Shown here one piece after another: positions 34,013 through 48,607 of a stretch of DNA of 64,000 bases (the first letter of the stretch is position 1; every line of letters begins with the position of its first letter). Source of the stretch: Chrysopilus asiliformis (Eukaryota > Arthropoda > Insecta > Diptera > Rhagionidae). The position numbers were made by a program, and so were the translations under genes. The notes under the pieces were generated by a model that was not told where the DNA came from, made no database searches, and saw only the letters and a list, made by a program, of their open reading frames with translations. The stretch covers positions 310,001 to 374,000 of the forward strand of contig OZ035964.1 of the NCBI GenBank assembly GCA_964034945.1. Direction: 5' to 3'.

Positions 34013-36067
34013 TACGGGAAATGAATTTTCCTAAAAAGTGTCAAAAAGAAAGTTTTTTTTTGTTTCTTTTTTTTCTGAAATGACTATGTGTACAAACAGT
34101 ATTTTAGTTCGAAAAAATTGCCAATTTAAGATTAAGCCTACGTGTGGCTACAGAAAACTCCACGAAAAATCGCAAAAATGATGGATTTTCCAACTACAAA
34201 ATCATTCACTTTTGATCGACACCGGAAAAATTATGAGAAACGTCCAAAAAGCAAACAACAAAACCAAAAAAAAAATGAATGTTGAAAGCAAAAACAAAAA
34301 TTAAGAGAATCTATTTAAAAAAAGACGATGACATGAGAATCAAGTCTGTTTTCACCACGTGTGTGAGATTTTCTTTAGTTTTGTTCGTCTCCTACTTGTA
34401 TCCCATGGGAACTGCTACGGGTTTCTCTGGCTCTTTTTCACTGTCGATCACATTGCAACGCGGTTTCGAAAATCTCCCCTTGATGAGGCACTGGTCTTGA
34501 CCTGCCGCAAATTTCAAAACATTTACATATTGTTAGCCACGTGAAATCGTGAAAAGCGGAAATGGGTTTCCGTTTTAACTAAAATTCAATTTTTCACAAA
34601 AAAGTGCTCAATTTTGCCCCGAAATTATTAAATTTCCCACAATTAGAAACACTTTTCACTAACTCAGCGCGATCTTTTGCAATTTTCCTAAAATTTTCAT
34701 TTTTTTAAAGCTTTTATTTAGCTTGCTTTCGTGTGTTTGCCAGTTGTGTTTTTAGTAGATACACAGCTCTCAAAAAAAAATTTTTTTTAACTTTTTAGTA
34801 CGTTTTTTGAAAAAAAAAAAAAAGCTTTTCTATTCAAATATTTAAAAAAAATTTTTTTGCTTGCCGTTTTCTGATTTTGGTCTGTTAGCGGAAAGGGAAG
34901 TGGAAATCGTCAAAAATGTAATTCTATTAACGGTCTTTTATCATTTTTATTTTCGAGTTCAGGAGCAGTTCGTTTAAAATTACAAAACTGTCTTAACGAA
35001 AATCGGAAGAATATATCTAATGCGATTTGCATCACCCACCTGCTTAGCTATCTGTATCAATATATGCCGGTTATAACGATATCCGTGATCTTAGGGAAAC
35101 GTTTATGGTTTTCACAATGTTATTGTTTCACTGATGGCCGAATATATTGGAAACTGGATACATTTAACCGGAAAATCCGTCAAAACTGAGTACGGAATGA
35201 ACAGAGGTTCTGTTGAAAAGTCGTTTTAACCGCGATTATATTTATTATCGCGGAAAATTGCTTTTCATTTGTTTTTAATTTGGAAGACAACGTTTTTTAT
35301 TATTATTTTTGGTTAAAATATTTCCAATATTCTTAAGATACAATTTTTATGTTTGATTTTCACTATTTCTTTCTCATTTCGTTTTCTGTTTATTTTATCC
35401 AGTTTTTACATCGTTTTTTGTGTCTTTTCGTGTTTTTTTTTTGTTTATTTTTTAATTTGAAAGTAGCACAAGTTCCGAAAATAAAATCCCCCCCGTTTTG
35501 ATCTCGTTTTTATGGTAAATTTTTTCTTGTGTTTTCCTGCCGTAAGTGCCGAGCCGTGCCGCGATTATGCCTTCGAAATAGAATCTGTCGAGCGGCGTAT
35601 TTTCTTATTCCACGCCTGGTCTGCCCTCATATCTCTCTGCCAGTGATCCGTTTCTGAAGCATTTTTTTGTGTGGTGCTCACTTCCACTTTGCCAACGCAC
35701 AACGATCCATTTTTTTCTTTTTTGATCCAAAATTTGATACTATAAAATCATTGAAAAAAAAAACCAACAACTATATTGGTTGACTCGTTCTCTATTTCAC
35801 TTCATATCGCAATTGGCTCGGATTCTGCTTTGTAAAAATTTAATTAAAAAAAAAAAAACAAAAAAGTGTAAAAAAATCTTTTTCCAGTTTCGGTTTTAAA
35901 TTTCCGTTCAGGTCTGACTTTCAATCAACTAGTAATGGGCGAACCACCGAAGAAACCCAACTGCTAAAGCATTCTTCATTCATTCTTTCAAGCACCTACA
36001 TATGCTGTTGCGTTGGTTTCGCCGTTGGATTGGGCGCCAGAACCCGCTCAAACGTGGAAAGTCAATA
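34013..36067 (-). other. Upstream region of the SLC22 gene
   Basis: No coding exon. A GC-richer patch at 35,535-35,660 may contain a promoter or a non-coding first exon. Long A and T runs flank it. Nothing specific enough to call a core promoter was seen. Confidence 0.35.
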
Positions 36068-36560
36068 GAATAGGGTGATCATATTACTTTCTTTTACGAA
36101 GTATATTGTATTCATGAATAATTTCTACTTCTTAATTTTTCCTTGAAAACATTTCCCGAGCACTGTTCTGTATTACTGTCTGTCAGTCTGTGTACAAGAT
36201 TTCTCAAAAACTACTAGAGGAATGGGACGATCAACTTTTGCAGTAAATTCATTAACGGGAAGTAATCGAAATGGCGGCTTTTCAAAAATTCCAAGTTCGT
36301 GTTCGGCGATTTATTCCAAAATTTCGTGCTTTTCAATTGTCTTTTGTATGACGAAAGTGGAAGACAGTAAAATTTTCTACACCTTTGTTCCGTTTTTGTA
36401 CGATTATCTCGAAAATTAGAGGTTTTCGGTGGTTTAACGTATGAGATGAATTGAAAAGAATAATATTTGCCAGATTTTGAGATATTTCTGATATTTTTTT
36501 GTCCTCGAAAAATCTTGATGGCTCAAAAATCATTCGAATTAAATTATATTTATTGGCCTT
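36068..36560 (-). repeat. Family D partial copy (inverted)
   Basis: 'gtaatcgaaatggcggcttt' and 'attaacgggaagtaatcg' correspond, inverted, to the centre of the element at 13,789-14,362. The same stretch recurs at 53,900-53,940. A (ctgtctgtcagtctg) stretch lies at 36,176-36,192. Confidence 0.65.
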
Positions 36561-37059
36561 GATTTAGTTATTTTTTTTTTGCATATAAATTGAGTTCTCA
36601 CTCTTCTTTAAGGCCATTTTTAAGGAGCGTCCGACTTTTATCTCATGTGCGACCTGACGAAAAAGACGAATTTAGATTAGACAACATCTCTAGGTGGCAG
36701 TCCAAAATTATCATGTTTTAAACAAGAAATTTTCGTATATATGTGAAAATGTCTTCAATCAACATTAATTCACGATAATTAAAATGTCATGTTATACTGC
36801 TGACGGCTGATTACTAACCGAAATTTCACACAGATTGCGTTTTATCGCTGAAATTACGTTTCTTTATCAAATGGAAACCATAATATCGTTTTTAAGGTCT
36901 GCAATTACAGTGGAAATTGTCCGGTAACCTTTAAGATATTTTTACTTTCTTGTATGAAGTATATAATAAAGTATTGTGATTATGACAAAATTCTGCTTTT
37001 TAATATTGCCTAAAAAACATTTCCCGAGCACTCCTGACTTGATTGGAGCCTACATTACA
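36561..37059. other. Intergenic DNA with a family D end
   Basis: 36,944-37,040 ('tttcttgtatgaagtatata' and 'aacatttcccgagcact') matches the outer part of the copies at 36,090 and 53,712. The rest is AT-rich without a gene. Confidence 0.45.
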
Positions 37060-37330
37060 TAACTGTTCCACGCATCAAAATCCAATCGAATCCTTCCTCT
37101 TTCCTACCTCCCTCCCTCCCACACAAATTGTGTTTTTTTTTCAAATAAAAATTCTGTCTGTCCTCATATAGAGCATTTGACGTTTGGCGCCCTGGTAATT
37201 GTAGCTTTTCTTACGTTTTTTTTTAAATTTTACGAAAAAGCCATACAAAAAAGTAATAAAATTCAATTTGACTCTTGACATTAGATTTATTGTTGTTATT
37301 TTCGCCTTTATCGGAACCACTCCAGACCCC
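37060..37330 (+). repeat. Flanking direct repeat, copy 1 (pair at 39,420-39,640)
   Basis: 'gcatcaaaatccaatcg', a 'ccctcccacacaaat' stretch, 'ctgtctgtcctcatatag' and 'ttgtagcttttcttacg' are matched in order and orientation, with divergence, at 39,420-39,560. The two copies bracket the rearranged family A cluster. Confidence 0.6.
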
Positions 37331-37818
37331 AGGGGCAGTTTTTGTGCTTTTCCTGGCTGATAAGAAGCAGTTGTGATAAGATTTGCTCGTCTCCCATTAT
37401 TAGTCGACGGTTATACGTTCTTATATTTATAAAACGTGCTATTTTTTGTATTATTTAAAAAAAAAAACATTATATAACTTTTATGACACTTACCTATCTT
37501 AAATTTGACATAAAATCTTAAACAAATACGGTCTAATTCAAGCTGAATGCCATTTGATCCTCAAACAATCGAGAAAATGCATTTTTTTAAAATTTACCCC
37601 TCCTGATTTTTTGCAAACGTTTGAACTTTTTCTTAATTTACAGCCGATTTCAGTTGTTTGCCCCGTTGTGATAATCTCGCTGTTCTAATTTTGCTGATTA
37701 GAACTGACGTCCAATGTTTAGAATAAAAAAAATAAAGAAAAAAAAACTGTAGAATGAAGACACTATGACGTGGTCTTGTTTTTTTTATTATACTCTATAT
37801 GATATACCATATAGGAGT

Positions 37819-37928
37819 ATTTGTTATTATGTTTTTCGCAGGCTTCTCGGTCAGTGGATTGGAGTGAAATTTTTTTATTTCACTCCAATCCACTGACCGA
37901 GAAGCCTGCGAAAAACATAATAACAAAT
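37819..37928. repeat. Perfect 52-bp inverted repeat with 6-base loop
   Basis: Left arm 37,819-37,870, loop TTTTTT 37,871-37,876, right arm 37,877-37,928. I found no mismatch between the arms. The hairpin plus about 40 bp sits between two copies of 'catataggagtat' (about 37,809 and 37,966), which in intact family A ends occurs once. Confidence 0.9.
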
Positions 37929-38063
37929 ATCATCAATAGATAAAACGGTCACTAAACATCAACATATAGGAGTATATTCGATTTAGTATACCGTTTTTAA
38001 CACCAATTACACCAGGATATTTGGGATGATAAAAGAGTTAAAAAAGACACCGGAAGTAAATCA

Positions 38064-38090
38064 CCCCCCCCCCCCCCCCCCCCCCCCCCC
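38064..38090 (+). repeat. Run of 27 consecutive C residues
   Basis: An uninterrupted poly-C in a position where other family A copies have the mixed G/A-rich segment 'ggggaggcgagagattg' (in the opposite sense). Such a run is extreme in this AT-rich context and could partly reflect sequencing or assembly error. Confidence 0.9.
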
Positions 38091-38199
38091 GCCCTCCCAT
38101 TGGCTCGTCTCCTGCTCCTTTTGCTGATGTCCCACCTAATTCTGTAGGAATTCGCTTTAAAGGGAAAAATGGGAGCCTAATTCGGTGTCCTCTTTGTGA

Positions 38200-39405
38200 A
38201 AAATTAATTTTTCGTGCGACAACCCTCCGCCTTCACCGCCCAAAATATCGGTGATATTGAAAAACGGACAACGGGGACCCGAAAAACCCCCCTATACAAA
38301 ATTTCAGCAAAATCGGAGACGTATGAAAAAATTGAAAAAATCGCAAAGGCACCCCCTCCTCCTGCACCGCCCAAACCATTAGTGATATCGGAAAACTAAC
38401 AACGAATTCTTAATCAGAGGTCCAAAAAACCCCCCTATACCAAATTTCAGCGAAATCGGAGACGTATGAAAAAATTGAAAAAATCGCAAAGGCACCCCCT
38501 CCTCCTGCACCGCCCAAACCATTAGTGATATCGCAAAACGGACAACGGATTCTTAATCAGAGGCCCGAAAAACCCCCCTGTGCCACATTTCAGCAAAATT
38601 GGAGACGTGTCAAAAATTTGAAAAAATCGCAAGGGGGACCCCTGTACTTTTTTTAAGGACGAAAAATTCAAGTCCTCCGATCGGGCTGAAATTCAGAATC
38701 TAGAGGTTATCGGGGACGGAGAATCGATATCCGGTGTCCGTTTTGAGGAGGGGGGTACGGTTTGGGCGGTACAAGGACGAGGTCCTTGAAAAATCCTTTT
38801 TTCGCCAAAAAGGACACCGGATATCGATTCCTCGTCCCCGAAAACTCTAAGATCCCGAATTTCATAAAAATCCTTTCAGCCGTTTCCGAGATAAAAGGAT
38901 ACAATTTTTAAGGATTCGACATTTGAATAATCCTTTGTCACACTCGTAATTTTTGGCCTATCGACTCACGGAAAACGGTTTTTGATAGATAAAAGGATCC
39001 TAAAGAATGACTGTTTTTTGGTTTTCCTAAAACCGAAGTACTTTTTTTAAAAAACAATTTTTTCTTGAGACTTGAAATTTTCTTGAGATTTTTCGTCAAA
39101 AATTTCAAAAATTTACAAAATGAAATTTTGAAAAAAAAATTACTACAAAATGTTGGGAAATTGCCACAAAATACAAAATTCCAAATAATGTTGCCATTTC
39201 TACCAGCAAAAATACATAAAATCATTTATTCAATTCTGGTTTTTCCATTGATCTTGAAATGAAATCGGAAATAGGTATCAGAAGTAAAGCATTCTTCACC
39301 CCCGCCTCCCCTTGACCCGTCTCCTGCTCCTTCTGCTGATGTCCCGCCTCATCCTGAAATGATTCGATTAAAAAAGAAAAAAGGGAAGCCTAATTCGGTA
39401 TTCCT
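38200..39405 (-). repeat. Dispersed repeat family A, copy 3
   Basis: Reverse-complement match to copies 1 and 2 from the 5' end near 39,405 through the hairpin (arms about 38,711-38,750 and 38,812-38,850). At its 3' side it carries an expanded tandem block (38,234-38,650), and it lacks the final ~200 bp with the gacagac and 'gtataaaa' end. Confidence 0.85.
38234..38650 (-). repeat. Tandem triplication inside family A copy 3
   Basis: The block starting 'caccgcccaaa' occurs at 38,234, 38,365 and 38,508 (periods 131 and 143 bp). Each holds 'aaaaacccccctata'-type and 'atcggagacgtatg'-type segments. Copies 1 and 2 have a single unit. Confidence 0.85.
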
Positions 39406-39419
39406 TTTGTATGATTTTA

Positions 39420-42400
39420 CATAACCGGTCCATAGATCAAAATCTAATCGGACCACTCCGTCCTCCCTCTCCCACACAAATGCATTTTTTAAATTAAAAA
39501 ACTTGTCTGTTCTCATATGGAGTATTGGACGAATGGCCGCTTGTAATTGGATTTTCTTATATATTTTTTTTTAAATTTTTTCCGATTCAAAGGTCTCAGT
39601 CGGCGATTAGTTTTTAATCCATACAATTATTATTATTATTTTCTTGATAATCTTATCAGTATTTTGACGATTTATTTTATTTTAAGCCTGGACCAAGATT
39701 CACCGTCGTTATTCTCTCAGTATCAATTGTGATCCACTGATTTAAAAAAAAAGTGACGGCATAAGCGGACATTCTGTTTAGCCTTAAAGGGAGTATCCGC
39801 TTATGGGAGCTTTCACTGTAATTACCATAACATGGATTTCAATTTGGAAATTTGGATATAAGATTGACTAAAATAAAAACAATTAAAATATTTATACAAG
39901 TTATCTTTTGTCATCATTTTATAAAGCAACAAAAATTTAAAAAAATTTATTTAGGACTTTGTTTTCATATTTTGTTTTACGCACAATTATTATTATATTA
40001 TTTATAATCAATTTATTATTATTACATTTCATTTTTTTGCGTCTCTTACATTTTGAATTTTACCATAATTTCTGTTTTCGATTTGGTATTAGATTTTATT
40101 TTATTTTGTATTTTTTATATACACTCATTTAATATATTTTCTTATTAAATTTCAACATTGCTAACTGGTTTTACCTTTGTTTCTCGAAAATAAATCTTCA
40201 AAAGGAAAAGACAATTTCACGCAGAGATAAAAAGTATGAAATTTATCTATTTTATAGTAGGTAATCGGAACTATAACTAAAATAGTTAATTTCAATTACA
40301 GAAATAGTCAAAATCGACTATTTTTTATAATAAATTTAAGTGCTTAGGAGAAAAATTTACTATTTTGTGGTAAAATTGACTCTTTTTGTAATTGAAATAA
40401 ACGATTTTAGTTGTATTGCCGATTCGCCATTTTCCATTTTAGAATAATTAAATTTAAATATTTTTTCTCTGCGAATATGTACGTTTTAGATTTATTTAAA
40501 AAAAATTGATTTTCAAAACAAAAAAAAATGTTTTTTTTTTATCATTTCCCCATTAAATGAGTTTCGACATTTCATTTCTTCCCTTTTTATTAATATTTTT
40601 TTTAATTTTACTTATATATTTTGTTTTAAAAAATACAAAAATATGTTCTTGATTTTTCACATTTTTTTTAAATAATTTTCTTTTACTTTATGTCATTACA
40701 TAATTTTACTTCATGCTGTATTACAACGGAGCATTTTATTAATCGCTTCACGTTTGCACGTTTTCTCGTTAAAAGTGCAAAATTGGAAGACAGCATAGAG
40801 CATTCCGTGATTTTTTTTTCTTTCTTCCTTTTTTTCGTTTCTAAACAAAAGAAAATTTAAACATTTGTCTGTTGGAAGCAAAACCGCACTTGCTCAAATA
40901 AAATTGATCGAAAAATTGCTCCCCAATCTATTCTACGTAATGGTAAAAACATAACCAATGTAGCGGAAGCTACACAAGTCCCAAAATGGCCGCGATAGTC
41001 CCGGAAACAGGCATTTTATCTCGGCGTCCCGGAATTATGCAATCTACTGTAATAATTTATCAAACGCTAGGAAAAACGATCGTTAAATATTGAAAAAAAT
41101 ACTCAACTTCGATTGAAGGTGTCTGTTGCGTCAAATTCAGACCTCAAAAAGGACAAAACATGGAAATACGCCTCTCTAGCAACTGTTAGGCCAATTTAAG
41201 GTAGGATTGCCTTCTCAACCTCTTCGCTAGACATTGTCCCCTTTTTATGGGGTCCGGAGTACTGTTTTTCTAGTGCTGCGTTTTGCTGCACTGGGCGCAT
41301 TCAAAAAGGACAAAAGTATTTCCGGGCGCTTTTAAATAATAGACAGTGTCCGGAGAAAAAATGAGGGCGGGATGACAACCCTAATTTAAGGGTATATTTA
41401 ACCTTGACATTTAAAATTCTGTAAGGACAACGGAAGGTCCTGTTGCTTAAAGAACAACTGCAACGTCACACACTGTATATTTCTCTTGAAATCCTAAAAC
41501 ATTAGTGGGATAAGTTGTTTTGTACTTTTTGGTGAATTCTGTAAGGTCTCTTAACTTGTTAAAATTGAATTTTATCTGTTATGGGGGATTAGTCCTTTAG
41601 GTAGTCAATATAATGGGGTCCATTTTACAATCACTTGGAAATAAACAACTCCCGTTTTGCGACCAACAGCCACTAATATAAAATACAAAAAATAATATAT
41701 TTGGCAACTTTTGCGCGTTTCTTTGTCCAACTTCTTATTGATTACGATTTGCGGCAGAAACATAGATTGATTTATTATTAATTTAAAAAAAGGCTTGAAT
41801 TTTTTCCCATGAAAAAATCTGTGGCAAAAGGACAAAACATCTTAACTCCAAATGCAAATACAAATCGCTTTGGCTTCGTCTGAAAATCGACTTAAGATGT
41901 TTTGGCTTTTCGTCACAGAAATAATAGAAATTACTATTATTGTAAAAAAAAGTAATTTTAGTTTTTTTTTTATCATTGTTTCATTGATTTTTTTATTTTT
42001 TTGAGTTTATTTTTATTTACCGGCTTTACACGATAAGTTTTTCTGAATGTTAAATATTTTAATGTGTATAAAAAAAGCTTTATTTGTTCATAAAAAAATA
42101 ACTAGATAATTAAAATATATTCCTTTTTTTATAATCTCATCTTTAAATATAAAAACCAACAATAATCAATTTAATAGTTTTGTGGTTTAAATTTTCATTA
42201 GTTGTTGCATTTATTCGGGCCGGAGTATAGCAATATTCACTAAATTCGCTTTACTATTGTGAAATTTCTCCTCCCCATGACTGAATTTCAACTCCTCTAA
42301 AAATTGTGCAGTTCTCACAATAGCGAACGAATTGCTTTCTAAGATTTCTGAGGTCGAATAACGGGAAATTTACCTTTATTATGCCACCAGCAAATGGTTT

Positions 42401-43268
42401 TTACTAGGTGAGTCCATTTACACCTGAAACTATTTTTATGCCAATTGTCCAAAAAAAAAAAGAAGTAAGGTTGATCGTTCATTACCAGAAAAATCGTTAA
42501 AAATAAGTTTCCAATAAATCGTTTATAAATGCACTAGGGGTATTCACATCACCTTGCAAAACATTTGCAAGCGTCGCAAATTGGGCCAAAAGCTCATTTG
42601 CTAGATTTCCAAAAGTGAAAATCTGGGCAGAAAATTGGGACAGGCTCCGTTTTTGCTACCTCAAAAGACTGCAATATTGCTTGCTACCAGCCCGAATACT
42701 TAATAGAAAACCATTTGTTATTTATCTAATTCTACCACACACAGTTTAGTTAAGAAATTTAAAAAAAAAAAAACAGAGTTAAGTGTTATTTTGAAAGTTT
42801 CGTTTTCTTTTTTTTTTTAAGTGTTCAAAACAGTCTAATTCCATGAACTTCTGTTCTAATTCCATTTTTGTTAAAGTTTCCAGTTTTTTTTTTTGTTAGC
42901 AATTTGACCATTTTGCACACGCATTTAATTACAAAATGAAACTCTTTTGTAATTTTTCTTCCTTGTTGTGTATAAAAACTTCTATTAATTTTTAGTTTAA
43001 CCGTGGTTAATTCTATTTTATTGTTTATTTTTGAAATGATATTCAATAGAATTTTACTATCTTTTATCTCCCCATTTTTATAAATTTTTCTCAACATCAT
43101 TCTTTTATTTAATTTTAATTATTATTTTTGTTACGACAAAAATGATATTTTTAATTTTTTTTATTATTATTATTAATCAATATACATTTATACGTTTTGA
43201 ATTTATTTTTCTTTGATGGATTTTGGATTTTGTTGTTGTTGTTTTTTTTTTTTGATAACATATCATAT
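39420..43268. other. AT-rich intergenic DNA downstream of Rac1
   Basis: The left end (39,420-39,640) is copy 2 of the direct repeat at 37,060. 40,985-41,150 is copy 2 of the 'tcccggaatt' repeat at 10,573. The rest is strongly AT-rich with no supported exon; minus-strand frames near 41.7 and 43.0 kb are low-complexity. The region nearest 43,268 is the Rac1 3' UTR, with minus-strand AATAAA at 43,202-43,207. Confidence 0.45.
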
Positions 43269-45428
<2,160 letters not shown>

Positions 45429-46478
45429 GTTTTTTTTTCCTTCCTGCTAATCAATTTAAGTTCAACACACGACTATAGATGAATTTGATTTTGTATTGTT
45501 TTATTAGCAATTTTTCCTGTTGAATGGCAGACAAAATCACAGTGAATTCAGCGAGAAAAGAGAGGGCCTTTCCGCCCGTTTTCGAATAGGTTGGTAGAAG
45601 CTCTTCACTTGAGCCCCAAATAGCGTTTCTATGGCCAAAGCAAGATTAGGGGGGCTGTGAGTGTGTTTATGATCGCATGAAATTCAATATAAAAATAAAT
45701 TCCTTATTCCAAAGTAAAACTTTTGAAATGTTCGATTTGTTTTTTTTTTGTGGAGTTTCGAGTCGTGTTTAATTCCGTTGATTGACTATAACTAATTTCT
45801 TTGTTGCGAAGAATTTTTTTCAATTATTTTAATTTTTTTTTTACATCAACACACCCACACAAATACACAGGCGCGTACTGAAGCCCAATTTCGCCGATGT
45901 GTGTACAATTTTATAAATTATTCCAATTAAAATCACTTCACTCTTTTTTCCAGTTTCGGTTATATTGACGCCAACGTGAAAGGTGGATGCGAAACCTAGT
46001 GACAAATTCCACTATAGTTATCGCTTTTATATTTTTTTAAAGAACCTCCCTTAAAAACTTCGTAGTCGCTGAATGACACAAATCCATACACTAAGACGAT
46101 TTTTTTTAGATAAATGGGAGATTTCTCACGTAATATTCCTCTGACACAAATAAAACAATCAACATTCGGAACGGATAAAAATTAGAGGAAAAATAAAATA
46201 GGAAAATCTGTTACGATGACTAATTTTTGTAGATTTTCTTTTGCCTGATAGTTTGTAGATTTATGTTCGTTATATGGGAAAAATGAAAAAATGACGATAA
46301 AATCAAGCCCTGATGTGAATCAGATTTTGATTCGGGTTGGTAGCAGCGGGCGGTAGCAAAGGCAGGGCAAAATACTCACCACACTGTCATTTGACGAATA
46401 TCCCATGACAAAATTGGTGATACCAGATCGAATAAGAATTCTCGTAACCGAATTAGAGAGCCTATTATCTAGAAAGCA
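45429..46478 (-). other. Upstream region and leader of Rac1
   Basis: AT-rich and non-coding. Probably holds the Rac1 5' UTR and promoter; no specific core element could be assigned. Confidence 0.35.
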
Positions 46479-46510
46479 TATCACCTCTATTCTTGAAAAC
46501 GGCGTTACCT

Positions 46511-46929
46511 CTGGAGCCCAATGAACGCAGCGCGAACGCAACTAAAACGCAGAAACTGTCATGCAGCGCAACATTTCAGCGGCAGAGCCCAATGGCAACT
46601 CGTGAAGTAGTACAAGTGACATAATATAAAGTGGTATAAAATTGGCAAAATTACAAAAATGGATAATTTTGAAGCGATAATTTGCTTTGTTGGTCTTTAT
46701 CTTTGGTATTTGATTGTTATTACACTAAAGCTATCAATTTTTCCTCGAACGACATTTCCCCAACCTCACTTTATGAACTGTCAACGCAGAATCCTGCGGC
46801 AAAGTTAGAAGTTTGCAAACTTATGCGTTGTAGGTGCGTTCACTGCGTTCACTGTGCTTCAAATGATTTCTATGGAACAAACTTGTAAGTGACAGTTTCT
46901 GCGTTCGCGTTGCGTTCATTGGGCTCCAG
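46511..46929. repeat. Inner inverted-repeat unit, 419 bp
   Basis: CTGGAGCCCAATGAACGCA at 46,511 pairs with its reverse complement ending at 46,929. Pairing continues for about 40 bp ('gaaactgtca' against 'tgacagtttc') with an ~11-bp extra segment in the left arm. No clear target duplication. Confidence 0.7.
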
Positions 46930-47485
46930 GCATTAGGAGCAAAATCGTAACGCGTTCGATTCGATTCGCTACGCAATTGGTATTTTGGAAAAAGCCGGGA
47001 GCTTCGCGTTTGGTATATAAAGTATCGCATGGCAACGCGCTGTCAAACATCAGCTGATTTGATTGTTTGTTCTTAATTTTCAATAAAAGTGAAGTGTTTG
47101 AAGTGATTTGCTTCAGTAGCCATGGATTCTACACTGATGTATCATTTATTGAGGCAAAAGCAGCTGAATTCGTTACGCCAGCAAAAAAAAATTTCTAAGA
47201 CACTTCAGATTTGATGAGCTTAACCGATGAAGCGAAAGTGCATACAAATACTGGGAAACTCATAGATTTTTATTTACAATTTTGTAGATTCAAAAAAGAT
47301 TTCCGGTTCCGGTCGAATATATTGAATTTCCTCTCACAATAAATTCATCTCTATCGGCGACTTCCTCGTATATCCCTTGGCAATTGTTTTTCATTTTTGA
47401 AATTAAAAATGCAAACAAGTCTTTGTTTGTAGTGTTTTTCTTTGCACTCCCATTTTAAGAATTCACTGTTAAAATCTTTCATTTA

Positions 47486-47610
47486 GTGCCGTTTGCACCA
47501 ACAAAACTTAGCAACTTGTACAACTTAAAAAATTTAAGTCGAAGAATTTCTGCGGTTTAAGTAGGCTAACCACAACTTAATTTTTTAAGAATAATACGCG
47601 CAAACGGGCC
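47486..47610. mobile_element. Harbinger-type MITE, 125 bp, TTA duplication
   Basis: The left end GTGCCGTTTGCACC and right end GCGCAAACGGGCC are imperfect inverse copies. TTA is present on both sides (47,483-47,485 and 47,611-47,613). 'acttaaaaaatttaagt' inside is itself palindromic. Non-coding. Confidence 0.65.
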
Positions 47611-47874
47611 TTAAACATATAATATTTACCTTACATTTTTGTAAACACTTAATTCAAACGTCAATGAAACGCGAGAAATTTGAAGTGAGTGATTTAACCT
47701 CAAAAAAGTGCTCCCGGCGTATTCAAGAATAACAAAAATCGAATGCGTGGCAATGCGTTATTCCAAATCGAACGTTTATAGATACTACGTATTCAAGAAT
47801 ACCGATTGCTCACGATCGAACACTAATCGAGCAAATAAACGTAACGCCGTATCAAGAATAGAGGTGTATATTTG

Positions 47875-48010
47875 AGAATAAGGATAATGACGTTCTCGTT
47901 ATCCTTCAGACTTCTTGACGTTCTCGTTATCCTTACGGAATCAGATATGATTTTTTTCGGAAAAATTTCAGGAAAAGGATAATCACGTAAAGGGTACTCA
48001 AAAGGATAAT
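47875..48010 (+). repeat. Dispersed 'aaaaggataatcacg' repeat (inverted pair at 51,895-52,030)
   Basis: 'caggaaaaggataatcacg' with upstream 'tttttttcggaaaaat' pairs in reverse complement with 'gtgattatccttttcctc' and 'gttccggaaaaaaaa' at 51,910-51,942. The two copies bracket the Ig-like gene in opposite orientation. Confidence 0.6.
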
Positions 48011-48607
48011 CACAAGGATGAAGTGGTGAAAATGTTGTAGTGTCATCGGACTTACGTATGTTTGTAAAATTTCAAGTCAATCGGATGACGGGAAGTGGTT
48101 CAAAAATAAATTGCAAGATTTGATCCTAATAGACAAACAAACAAACGAATAAATAAACAAACAGACAGATACAAAGGCAAGATAAATAAAAGCTTTTAAA
48201 ATAGCGCCAAAAGCTGATTTCAGATTGACCACACTCTGGTTATTAAGTCGCTATAATGTAGAGGCCCGATTAGTATTAATTTTTTTTAACTCCGATAACT
48301 TTTCCTGTGTTTGTGTAAATTTGTTTATTCATTTTCTCAGAATAAATTTAAAAAAAATTATATTAGCAAAATATGATTGTTGATTTACAGCAGATCCAAA
48401 ATTACACACAATGAACTCTACAAATCGCAAATAACTATCAAAAGCAATTTGAATTTCGTTAATTGGCAATAGTCGTAAATCACTCAATTTTATCGATTTC
48501 GATTATTGAAATTCTTGTCAAGATTACAAGAATAAAAATCCGATTAATATTAATTGGGATAGTTTGAAAATTATTTTAATTAATGCTTAAGTGTGTATCA
48601 AAACGCC

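Larger units (their letters stand above)
37795..38195 (-). repeat. Internally deleted family A derivative
   Basis: Read on the minus strand it has the family A 5' end (about 38,195-38,095: 'aggacaccgaattaggctcc' then 'cagcaaaaggagcagg'), then jumps at 'ttccggtgtctttttt' to the 3' end ('atcatcccaaatatcctggt' and the terminal 'catatagagtat'). This is the same internal-deletion pattern that produces MITEs. It is further interrupted by the snapback hairpin and the 27-C run. Confidence 0.7.
46482..47866. mobile_element. PIF/Harbinger-like nested element, about 1.4 kb
   Basis: The ends CACCTCTATTCTTGAAAACG at 46,482 and, inverted, CACCTCTATTCTTGATACGG ending at 47,866 form terminal inverted repeats of about 27 bp extending to GGCGTTAC. 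TAT flanks both sides (46,479-46,481 and 47,867-47,869), a 3-bp duplication as in PIF/Harbinger elements. It contains a second inverted-repeat unit (46,511-46,929), a TATA-like 'gtatataaag' (about 47,014) followed by a short ORF from ATG at 47,122 (start MDSTLMYHLLRQKQLNSLRQ) that soon stops, and another MITE at 47,486-47,610. The short frame may be the remnant start of an element-encoded protein. No DDE domain remains. Confidence 0.6.
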
